Positions 1-6,493 of a stretch of DNA of 9,367 nt are shown here, piece after piece. A model generated the notes under the pieces. The model saw only the letters and a list, made by a program, of their open reading frames with translations, ran no database searches and was not told where the DNA came from. The position numbers were made by a program, and so were the translations under genes. Origin of the DNA: Candidatus Zhuqueibacterota bacterium 4484_219 (GTDB taxonomy: Bacteria > Zhuqueibacterota > JdFR-76 > 4484-219); contig MZGM01000031.1 in the NCBI GenBank assembly GCA_002085035.1, forward strand, positions 1 to 9,367, in the 5' to 3' direction. The first letter of the stretch is position 1. Each line of letters begins with the position of its first letter.

Positions 1-936
1 TCTTTTATTGCCAACCCAAGATACAAAAAATTTCTGCAGACTACTTCTGCTTCGGCAGTACTAGTACCAGAGGGAAAGTGGGATACTACGGCAGCTTTGA
101 TTTTTTGTCGAAACCCTTACCTTGCCTTTGCTCAATTAATGCGAGCCTTTTTTCCCAAAAAACATGCCATCCAACCAGGAGTTCATCCATCTGCTGTGCT
201 TGCCGAGGGTGTACAAATGGGGGAAGGCTGCGCTGTTGCTCCTTTGGTAGTGATAGAAAAAGGTTGTCAGCTTGGTCAAAACGTAATTCTCTACCCCGGA
301 GTCTATTTAGGAGAGGGCGTTGAAATCGGCAACGAGGTGGTAATCTACAGCAATGTTTCTGTACTTGAAGGAGTAAAAATTGGCAACCGAGTAATCATTC
401 ATGCTAACTCAGTAATTGGTAGCGATGGATTTGGGTTCGTTCCTCATGAGGGACGGTACGTCAAGATTCCTCAGGCTGGTACTGTGGTAATTGAAGACGA
501 TGTGGAGATTGGGGCTAATTGTGCCATCGACCGTGCTACTTTGGGAGAAACCCGCATTTGTAAAGGTACTAAACTGGATAATTTGATCCAGGTAGCGCAT
601 AACGTACAGATCGGCGAGAATACAGTAATCGCTGCCCAAACAGGGATCTCTGGCAGTACTAAGATAGGAAACAATGTGACCATTGGCGGTCAGGTAGGAA
701 TTGCCGGGCATATTATAATTGGCGATCGAGTGGTCTGTGGTGCTCAGGCCGGAGTAACTAAATCTATTCCTGCAGGTACAGTCGTATCAGGCTATCAAGC
801 TCGCCCGCACCGCCAACAACTCCGTATTGAAGCTGCGTTACAAAATCTACCTAAGTTGATAAAAAAAATCGCTGCTATGGAAACACAAATTAATAAACTC
901 GAAAAACAGTTACAAAAAAATCAAAATGGTGACTAG
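1..936 (+). CDS. lpxD: UDP-3-O-(3-hydroxyacyl)glucosamine N-acyltransferase LpxD, 5' truncated by window edge
   Basis: LpxD transfers a 3-hydroxyacyl chain from ACP to the 2-amino group of UDP-3-O-acyl-glucosamine, the third step of lipid A synthesis, in the cytoplasm. The reading frame is open from base 1 and ends at TAG 934-936, giving 311 visible residues. The family usually has about 340-350, so roughly 35-40 N-terminal residues lie outside the window. The visible start (SFIANPRYKKFL, then SASAVLVPEG) matches the N-terminal uridine-binding domain. From about residue 60 to 255 there are hexapeptide repeats of a left-handed beta helix, including GSDGFGF and DNLIQVAHNVQIG. The His in VAHN (codon 598-600, visible residue 200) matches the catalytic His of the family. 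The C-terminal 50 residues are charged and helical (METQINKLEKQLQKNQ), as expected for LpxD. A TTG in the same frame at 97 is an internal codon, not the start. lpxC-fabZ follows after 145 nt. Confidence 0.96.
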   Translation, partial: SFIANPRYKKFLQTTSASAVLVPEGKWDTTAALIFCRNPYLAFAQLMRAFFPKKHAIQPGVHPSAVLAEGVQMGEGCAVAPLVVIEKGCQLGQNVILYPGVYLGEGVEIGNEVVIYSNVSVLEGVKIGNRVIIHANSVIGSDGFGFVPHEGRYVKIPQAGTVVIEDDVEIGANCAIDRATLGETRICKGTKLDNLIQVAHNVQIGENTVIAAQTGISGSTKIGNNVTIGGQVGIAGHIIIGDRVVCGAQAGVTKSIPAGTVVSGYQARPHRQQLRIEAALQNLPKLIKKIAAMETQINKLEKQLQKNQNGD

Positions 937-1081
937 ATTTGGTGTTAACAACCTTAGCAAAAAAGAGAGAAGCTGCACTGCTACCTCTGTTTATGTATAC
1001 TCAGGGGTTAAGATGACGGACTATCAAATTCATGAATAATTCAAGTTAGACCTATTAAATATCAGAGGAGGCTTTTAACTT
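937..1081 (+). promoter_or_regulatory. Intergenic leader of lpxC-fabZ with a ribosome binding site and a weak promoter-like hexamer
   Basis: This is the longest gap inside the lipid A block. It holds a good Shine-Dalgarno sequence, AGAGGAGG, at 1064-1071, ten bases before the ATG at 1082. A TATACT hexamer at 996-1001 could be a -10 box, but no TTGACA-like -35 element sits at the right distance, so an internal promoter is only a possibility. The only ORF seen is a trivial 8-codon one at 1013-1039. No hairpin followed by a T-run is visible, so read-through from lpxD is plausible. Confidence 0.35.
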
Positions 1082-2479
1082 ATGCTCAAAAATCAACGTA
1101 CGATTCAAAAACCGATTTCTCTGTCAGGTGTGGGACTTCACACTGGCAATCAGACCAATATGACATTCCGCCCAGCACCAATCAATACTGGCATTCGTTT
1201 TATTCGTACTGATCTGGAAGGAAAACCAGAAATACCAGCCGATATTGATCATGTTGTTGACTTGTCTCGGGGCACTACTATTGGAATAGATAATGTAAAA
1301 ATTCATACAGTAGAACATACGTTGGCAGCTATTTACGGACTGGAGATTGACAATCTCTACGTAGAGCTGGACAGCAACGAACCCCCGGTTTTTGATGGCA
1401 GTTCTTTGCCATTTGTAGAAAAACTAACCGAAGCCGGCATCGTTGAACAGGATTCCCCCAAAGACTACTTGATTATCGATCAAACTATTACTTACAATGA
1501 AGAAGACCGAGGGGTTGATCTGGTAGTTATGCCTTCTGATGAATTTCGCATCACCTTTATGGTAGATTATCAAAATCCGGCTTTAGGGACACAATACACT
1601 TCTATGTATTCGCTAACTCAAGAATTTGTGAAAGAATATGCACCAGCGCGTACTTTTTGTTTTTTGCACGAAGTAGAAGACTTAGCCAAACAAGGTTTAA
1701 TAAAAGGAGGCAATTTGGATGTCGGTCTTGTTATCATCGATCGTGATCTGGATGAGAATGAACTCAACCGTTTGAAAGATCTGTTGGGACTGGACCAAGA
1801 CATCCACCCCAGCAATAATGGTATTTTGAATAACAAACCATTGCGTTTTAAAAATGAACCAGTACGCCATAAAGCCTTGGACTTGATTGGCGACCTGGCA
1901 TTGTTAGGTGTTCCGTTGCAGGCTCATGTTCTGGCAGCACGTTCTGGTCACAAGGCCAACGTAGAATTGGTGAAAAAAATTCGCAAGATCTATGAAAAGA
2001 AACTAATTACTAAAAAATTTCAGGGGAAAGAACCCGAAAGCTGTGTGCTTGATATTCAGGCTATCCAAAAGGTCCTACCCCATCGCTACCCCTTCCTACT
2101 GGTTGATCGCATCATCGATTTCATCCCGCAAGAGCGTGTAGTAGGAATTAAAAATGTCACCATCAATGAACCGTTCTTTAACGGTCATTTCCCCGGCCAC
2201 CCCATTATGCCAGGAGTGTTGATCATCGAAGCGATGGCACAGGTAGGTGGCATCATGCTGCTAAATTCAGAAAGTAACCCAGAAAAAAAGCTTATTTACT
2301 TTATGGGGATGGACAACGTACGTTTTCGTAAGCCAGTACTTCCAGGAGATCAGATTCGCTTTGAACTTGATATGTTAAAATATCGCCGAACCACCTGCAA
2401 AATGGCAGGCAAAGCGTTTGTAGGAGATGATTTGGTGGCTGAGGCAGAGCTATTGGCAGCTATTGTAGATCGAGAGTAG
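1082..2479 (+). CDS. lpxC-fabZ: Bifunctional UDP-3-O-acyl-GlcNAc deacetylase / 3-hydroxyacyl-ACP dehydratase (LpxC-FabZ fusion)
   Basis: This 465-residue protein joins two enzymes. Residues 1 to about 305 are LpxC, the zinc-dependent deacetylase that commits carbon to lipid A. It has the N-terminal motif SGVGLHTG, TVEH with Glu78 and zinc ligand His79, then HKALDLIGD with zinc ligands His263 and Asp267, and SGH with His290 matching the catalytic His. Residues about 323-465 are FabZ, the hot-dog-fold dehydratase of fatty-acid elongation. It has LPHRYPFLLVDRI at 332-344, and NGHFPGHP with catalytic His369 and Glu383 in IIEAMAQ, keeping the 14-residue spacing of E. coli FabZ (His54, Glu68). A short charged linker (about 303-320) joins them. 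Such fusions are established in Bacteroidota and relatives. Both active sites look complete, so both activities are expected. The start ATG has AGAGGAGG upstream. lpxA follows after a 122-nt gap. Confidence 0.97.
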   Translation: MLKNQRTIQKPISLSGVGLHTGNQTNMTFRPAPINTGIRFIRTDLEGKPEIPADIDHVVDLSRGTTIGIDNVKIHTVEHTLAAIYGLEIDNLYVELDSNEPPVFDGSSLPFVEKLTEAGIVEQDSPKDYLIIDQTITYNEEDRGVDLVVMPSDEFRITFMVDYQNPALGTQYTSMYSLTQEFVKEYAPARTFCFLHEVEDLAKQGLIKGGNLDVGLVIIDRDLDENELNRLKDLLGLDQDIHPSNNGILNNKPLRFKNEPVRHKALDLIGDLALLGVPLQAHVLAARSGHKANVELVKKIRKIYEKKLITKKFQGKEPESCVLDIQAIQKVLPHRYPFLLVDRIIDFIPQERVVGIKNVTINEPFFNGHFPGHPIMPGVLIIEAMAQVGGIMLLNSESNPEKKLIYFMGMDNVRFRKPVLPGDQIRFELDMLKYRRTTCKMAGKAFVGDDLVAEAELLAAIVDRE

Positions 2480-2590
2480 AACTCGATTGTTTTCGGATTT
2501 TGCCACCAAGCATTTCAAACTGCAAACAGCTCCTCTCGCTACGCTTTTGTGAAATCCAACGGCAGATACCAAAATTTATTTTAGACGAAC

Positions 2591-2595
2591 GGAGA
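2591..2595 (+). promoter_or_regulatory. Ribosome binding site that decides the lpxA start
   Basis: GGAGA at 2591-2595 lies six bases before GTG at 2602. It supports the GTG start over the in-frame TTG at 2500, which would add 34 residues unlike any LpxA N-terminus. Confidence 0.75.
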
Positions 2596-2601
2596 TTAAT
2601 T

Positions 2602-3375
2602 GTGGTTCAAATTGATTCCCATGCTGTAGTCAACAGTAAAGCTGAACTTGGTGATGGGGTAGTGGTTGGCCCTTTCGCTATTATTGAAGATGATGTTCGA
2701 ATTGGTGAAAACACTTGGATCGGTTCTCACGTGTATGTGGCGGCGGGAACTCGTATCGGGAATAACTGCAAAATATTTCAGGGAGCCATATTAGGCAATA
2801 TTCCCCAAGACTTAAAATTCAAAGGAGAAAAAACTACCTTAGAAATTGGCGACGGTACTGTCATTCGAGAATATTGTACGATCCATCGAGGTACAATGGA
2901 TCGCTGGAAAACCACCATCGGCAGCAATTCTTTCCTGATGGCTTATGTGCATGTGGCTCATGATTGCCAGATCGGCAATGGAGTAATTTTAGCTAATGCT
3001 GTTAACATGGGGGGGCATGTAGTAATTGAGGATTTTGCAGGTGTAGGTGGAATAGTGCCTATCCATCAGTTTGTACGGATCGGGCGTTATGCCTTCATCG
3101 GTGGAGGATTTCGAGTACCTAAAGATGTACCACCTTTCATTTTGGCTATGGGCGAGCCGTTACAGTTTGGTGGTTTAAACGTGGTGGGATTGCGTCGCCG
3201 CGGTTTCTCCGAAGAAAGACTACGCCCTCTGCGCCAGACCTACCGTCTGATTTATCGTCAAAATTTAAATGTCTCGCAGGCTTTGGAAAGAATTCGAAGT
3301 GAGGTTGAGCTAACTCCAGAAGTGAAACACGTTATTGAGTTCATTGAAAATAGCGAAAGAGGTATCATAAAATAA
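2602..3375 (+). CDS. lpxA: Acyl-ACP--UDP-N-acetylglucosamine O-acyltransferase LpxA
   Basis: LpxA adds a 3-hydroxyacyl chain from ACP to the 3-OH of UDP-GlcNAc, the first step of lipid A synthesis. From the GTG at 2602 the protein has 257 residues, close to the 262 of E. coli LpxA. It begins VQIDSHAVVNSKAELGDGV, which fits the normal N-terminus; the in-frame extension back to 2500 does not. Hexapeptide repeats run from about residue 8 to 175, with the signature GNIPQDLKFKGE and the catalytic HVAHDCQIGN (His120, equivalent to E. coli His125). HQF and GGGFRVPKDVPPF follow, then GLNVVGLRRRGF and a C-terminal helical domain. The residue aligned by eye with the chain-length position Gly173 of E. 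coli is Gly168, which would suggest a long acyl chain (inference). The lipM-like gene starts 4 nt after the stop, so co-transcription is likely. Confidence 0.96.
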   Translation: MVQIDSHAVVNSKAELGDGVVVGPFAIIEDDVRIGENTWIGSHVYVAAGTRIGNNCKIFQGAILGNIPQDLKFKGEKTTLEIGDGTVIREYCTIHRGTMDRWKTTIGSNSFLMAYVHVAHDCQIGNGVILANAVNMGGHVVIEDFAGVGGIVPIHQFVRIGRYAFIGGGFRVPKDVPPFILAMGEPLQFGGLNVVGLRRRGFSEERLRPLRQTYRLIYRQNLNVSQALERIRSEVELTPEVKHVIEFIENSERGIIK

Positions 3376-3379
3376 AACG

Positions 3380-4186
3380 ATGGAATCCTGGCGGTTATTG
3401 ACAACCTGGTCTATTGCTGGGCATGTGAATATGGCAATTGATGAAGCTATTGCTCAACAAGTAGCCGAGGGGGAAAGCCCCCCTACCGTGCGTTTTTACA
3501 CCTGGAACCCTTACACTATCTCTCTGGGCTATAATCAGAAAACCAAAGAAATAAATTACCAAAGTTGTAAACGTGATGGTATTGGACTGGTGCGTCGTCC
3601 CACAGGTGGGCGGGCAATATTACATGCTGAAGAGTTAACCTACGCTGTAATTTTTGATTCTACAGCTTTATTTTTTCGCTCGAAAATCCTTGAAACCTAT
3701 CTTCTTATTGCCCGTGCATTAGTGACTGGAGTACGTAGGTTAGGCGTTGGGGCAGAATTGGTTCGTTCTAACTCGGATTCATCAACAAATCTAACAAAAC
3801 CTGCATCAAGATTTCTTTGTTTTTCTACGGCCTCGGCTTTCGAAATCGTGGTTGAGGGTAGAAAGCTAATTGGCAGCGCCCAGCGTCGGTGGCCTGGTGT
3901 CGTCTTACAACATGGTTCTCTTCTCCTGGGGCACGCTCATCTAAATTTACCATATTACTTAAATCTTACTACTGACGAACAAGCACATTGGCGCAAAGAA
4001 TTAGAAGCATCCACTATCTGCCTGAAAGATATTCTGCAACATCAACCAACTATTCTGGATGTGGTTGAAGCAATAACAGCGGGATTTGAGCAGATTTATG
4101 GCATTCAATTTCATAAGAGTGAATTGTCGCCCCAAGAACAGTCGAGGGCCGCTCAACTACTACACAAGTATCAAATAGAATTATGA
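3380..4186 (+). CDS. lipM: LipM-type octanoyl transferase (LplA/LipB/BPL fold)
   Basis: This 268-residue protein belongs to the lipoate-ligase/octanoyltransferase family. Visible motifs are NMAIDEAI (17-24), RFYTWNPYTISLGYNQ (38-53), RRPTGGRAILHAEELTY (72-88), FLCFSTASAFEIVVEGRK (145-162) and GSAQRRWPGVVLQHGSLLL (165-183). The Cys at 147 and Lys at 162 sit where Bacillus subtilis LipM has its catalytic Cys and conserved Lys. LipM moves octanoyl from ACP to the GcvH lipoyl domain for later sulfur insertion by LipA. The Cys argues against an ATP-dependent lipoate ligase (LplA), and the layout is unlike LipB; LipL or a ligase remains possible. It starts 4 nt after lpxA and its stop overlaps the dxr start by ATGA, so it looks translationally coupled on both sides. 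Its own Shine-Dalgarno sequence is poor. No lipA or glycine-cleavage gene is in view. Confidence 0.85.
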   Translation: MESWRLLTTWSIAGHVNMAIDEAIAQQVAEGESPPTVRFYTWNPYTISLGYNQKTKEINYQSCKRDGIGLVRRPTGGRAILHAEELTYAVIFDSTALFFRSKILETYLLIARALVTGVRRLGVGAELVRSNSDSSTNLTKPASRFLCFSTASAFEIVVEGRKLIGSAQRRWPGVVLQHGSLLLGHAHLNLPYYLNLTTDEQAHWRKELEASTICLKDILQHQPTILDVVEAITAGFEQIYGIQFHKSELSPQEQSRAAQLLHKYQIEL

Positions 4187-5334
4187 AAAAAATTGCATTA
4201 TTAGGTTCATCTGGTTCCATTGGGCGTAATTGTTTGAAGGTAATCGATAATTTCCCAGGTGAATTTCAAATTACCTGTCTGGCAGTACATCGGAGCTTGC
4301 AAACAGTTTATCAGCAGGCTGTGCGATACATGCCGCAAGCAGTGGTAATCACCGGAACACCTACAGACAAGTCCCTTCTTACTGATTTGAAGAACAGAGG
4401 AATCCGCGTTTATCAAGGACAACAAGCATTAACAGAATTCTTTGCTGAAGACGACTCCGATTTAGTAATCAATGCTCTTGTAGGAGCAGTAGGATTATTC
4501 CCTACTCTCGAGGCTATCCGGCGTGGGAAAACAGTGGCTTTAGCTAATAAAGAAACCCTGGTTATGGCTGGTGAAATTATCACCCAACGAGCTCAAACCG
4601 CAGGAGTAACTATTATTCCCATCGATAGTGAACACAGCGCTATATTTCAATGCTTAGTTGGAGAAAATCCGGAAAATATTAGGCGGATTATCCTTACTGC
4701 CTCGGGAGGTCCTTTCCTGGAACGAGATGTAAGCAGTTTCAACCACATTACTATCGACGAAGCTCTTGCTCATCCTCGCTGGGACATGGGCGACAAGGTT
4801 AGTATTGATTCAGCTACTTTGATGAACAAAGGTTTGGAGATCATTGAAGCCCACTGGCTGTTTCACTTGCCGTTAGAAAAAATTGAGGTAGTTATTCACC
4901 CACAGTCGATCATTCACTCTATGGTGGAGTTTATTGATGGTTCAATCAAGGCACAACTCAGTTTGCCTGATATGAAAATTCCTATTCAGTATGCCCTGAC
5001 TTATCCAAAACGCAAGACTTCGTCAAGCCAATATCTAAAAATTGAAGATGTACAATCTTTAACCTTTTTTGAACCCGATTTTGAAAAGTTTCCCAATTTA
5101 CGATTAGCTATTGAATCACTCAAGCTGGGAGGTACTGCCCCTACAGTGCTGAATGCAGCTAACGAGGTAAGTGTGGAGCTATTTCTAAACGGCAAGATTT
5201 CTTTTACAGATATTCCTCGTTTGGTGGAAAAGGCCTTGCAGCAGCATGAGGTAGTTCCCCATCCCGATATTAACCAGATTCTAACAGCAGATCGATGGAG
5301 TCGTAATTTCGTATTACATTTGCAGGGGGGATAA
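4183..5334 (+). CDS. dxr: 1-deoxy-D-xylulose 5-phosphate reductoisomerase (Dxr/IspC)
   Basis: Dxr converts DXP to 2-C-methyl-D-erythritol 4-phosphate with NADPH and a divalent metal, the committed step of the MEP isoprenoid pathway. The 383 residues match the family length. The NADPH motif is LGSSGSIG (7-14), with Ser where E. coli has Thr in GSTGSIG. NKETLVMAG lies at 122-130. The metal ligands are Asp148 and Glu150 in PIDSEHSAIFQCL, and Glu219 in MNKGLEIIEAHWLF. The substrate-binding elements LTASGGPF (171-178), HPRWDMGDKVSIDSATLMNK (197-216) and HPQSIIHSMVEF (239-250) are intact. The C-terminal helical domain includes NAANEVSVELFL. Its ATG overlaps the lipM stop (ATGA, 4183-4186). rseP follows after 49 nt, an order close to that of many bacteria, but without uppS and cdsA between them. 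Confidence 0.97.
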   Translation: MKKIALLGSSGSIGRNCLKVIDNFPGEFQITCLAVHRSLQTVYQQAVRYMPQAVVITGTPTDKSLLTDLKNRGIRVYQGQQALTEFFAEDDSDLVINALVGAVGLFPTLEAIRRGKTVALANKETLVMAGEIITQRAQTAGVTIIPIDSEHSAIFQCLVGENPENIRRIILTASGGPFLERDVSSFNHITIDEALAHPRWDMGDKVSIDSATLMNKGLEIIEAHWLFHLPLEKIEVVIHPQSIIHSMVEFIDGSIKAQLSLPDMKIPIQYALTYPKRKTSSSQYLKIEDVQSLTFFEPDFEKFPNLRLAIESLKLGGTAPTVLNAANEVSVELFLNGKISFTDIPRLVEKALQQHEVVPHPDINQILTADRWSRNFVLHLQGG

Positions 5335-5339
5335 TCCCC
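5327..5339 (+). other. Short GC-rich hairpin enclosing the dxr stop codon
   Basis: GGGGA and TCCCC form a perfect 5-bp stem around TAA (5332-5334), which is the dxr stop codon. The sequence after it (aatttagttt) has no T-run, so it is not a standard intrinsic terminator. It may only affect translation or mRNA stability, or be chance. Confidence 0.25.
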
Positions 5340-5383
5340 AATTTAGTTTAATTGCATAACAACAAAGGAAACACGAGGATCCG

Positions 5384-6451
5384 ATGACAACTTTACTGGC
5401 TACTATTTTTGTACTGGGGGTATTAGTTTTCCTGCACGAATTTGGGCATTTTATTGTGGCCAAAATAGTAGGAGTGCGGGTCAATCGCTTCTCTCTGGGC
5501 TTTCCACCTCGACTGATTGGCAAAAAAATCGGTGAAACCGACTACTGTATTTCAGCCATACCCCTGGGTGGTTACGTAAAGCTGGCCGGGATGATAGACG
5601 AAAGTCTGGACAAAACCCCGCTCCGGGGAGAACCCTGGGAGTTTCAATCCAAACCTTGGTTGCACAGGCTGGGAGTGATTTTGGCCGGGCCGCTGAGCAA
5701 CTATTTAGTGGCCATTTTGCTTTTTGCTGGGTTGGTCCTGACAAAAGGTATCGGCTATGTTAAAGATACTACCGTGGGGGAGGTGATAAGCGAATATCCT
5801 GCTGAGAAGGCTGGCATCCGCGTTGGCGACAGGATTGTAGCTATCAACGGACAGCCAGTGACGCGCTGGGAGGATATGACCGAGATCATTCATAGCCGCC
5901 CAAATCAAGAAGTAACTGTAGAATGGGAACGAGATGGACAAAAGTTCGTAGCTGTGATCCACACACGTGCTCAGAAAGCTCCAGTAGATGGTGACATTCG
6001 TGAGATCGGCCTTATCGGCATTGGCCCAAAGGTTTACACTCGTAAAGTAGGCTTATTCTCAGCTATCGGCTATGGGGCGAAGCGTACAGTTTATTTGACC
6101 AAACTGATCTACGTGTCGTTGAAAAAAATAATCACTGGTACGGAATCGATCCGTTCGCTCGGTGGACCTCTGATCATTGCCAAGCTGGCAGGCGAAAGCG
6201 CCAGAACAGGATGGGATAGTGTTTTTGCTTTAATGGCTTTCTTAAGCTTGAATTTTGCTATTCTCAATCTATTACCCATCCCCGCATTAGATGGTGGGCA
6301 TATGCTATTTCTTATCATCGAGGGTATCATCCGACGCCCTGTACCTACTAAGGTCAAAATGATAATTCAGCAAATAGGAATGGTAATCATCTTTGCCCTC
6401 ATAATTCTGGTACTATTTAATGACATTCGTAATGTCTTCCTGAAGAAATAG
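5384..6451 (+). CDS. rseP: RIP (site-2) zinc metalloprotease of the RseP/RasP family
   Basis: This 355-residue membrane protease cuts substrates inside the bilayer. The first transmembrane segment carries the zinc motif HEFGH (18-22). The third zinc ligand is the Asp in ALDGGH (Asp303), within NLLPIPALDGGHM (295-307) of a later transmembrane segment. Other hydrophobic segments are at about 96-119 and 331-347. One PDZ domain lies at about 127-195 (GEVISEYPAEKAGIRVGDRI). E. coli RseP has about 450 residues and two PDZ domains; this single-PDZ layout resembles Bacillus RasP and many non-proteobacterial homologues. Known roles are cleavage of anti-sigma factors and of leftover signal peptides. 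No anti-sigma gene is present in the window, so its substrate is unknown. GAGGA at 5375-5379 lies just before the ATG and AAAGGA lies further upstream. Its position after dxr is a common arrangement. Confidence 0.95.
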   Translation: MTTLLATIFVLGVLVFLHEFGHFIVAKIVGVRVNRFSLGFPPRLIGKKIGETDYCISAIPLGGYVKLAGMIDESLDKTPLRGEPWEFQSKPWLHRLGVILAGPLSNYLVAILLFAGLVLTKGIGYVKDTTVGEVISEYPAEKAGIRVGDRIVAINGQPVTRWEDMTEIIHSRPNQEVTVEWERDGQKFVAVIHTRAQKAPVDGDIREIGLIGIGPKVYTRKVGLFSAIGYGAKRTVYLTKLIYVSLKKIITGTESIRSLGGPLIIAKLAGESARTGWDSVFALMAFLSLNFAILNLLPIPALDGGHMLFLIIEGIIRRPVPTKVKMIIQQIGMVIIFALIILVLFNDIRNVFLKK

Positions 6452-6478
6452 AACCAAGTTTAAAAAGATTTGCTCGAA

Positions 6479-6485
6479 AAGGAGG
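6479..6485 (+). promoter_or_regulatory. Strong ribosome binding site for the DUF4432 gene
   Basis: A full AAGGAGG lies eight bases before ATG 6494. It fixes the start there rather than at the in-frame TTG at 6470, whose added residues would be encoded by the ribosome binding site itself. Confidence 0.85.
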
Positions 6486-6493
6486 AAAAAACT

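Noticed and set aside
409..711. Minus-strand ORF of 100 residues opposite lpxD, and similar minus-strand ORFs opposite other genes
   Set aside because: They mirror strongly conserved plus-strand genes, have no recognisable product and no supporting ribosome binding site or context.
97..936. A 279-residue LpxD starting at TTG 97
   Set aside because: The same frame is open to base 1 and encodes the LpxD N-terminal domain, so 97 is internal and the gene is cut by the window.
1013..1039. 8-codon ORF (MTDYQIHE) upstream of lpxC as a leader peptide
   Set aside because: It has no run of regulatory codons, no attenuator hairpin follows it, and an ORF this short is expected by chance.
2495..2557. 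GGATTT/AAATCC inverted repeat in the gap before lpxA
   Set aside because: The stem is only 6 bp with a loop of about 50 nt and no T-run, so it is not a credible terminator or riboswitch.
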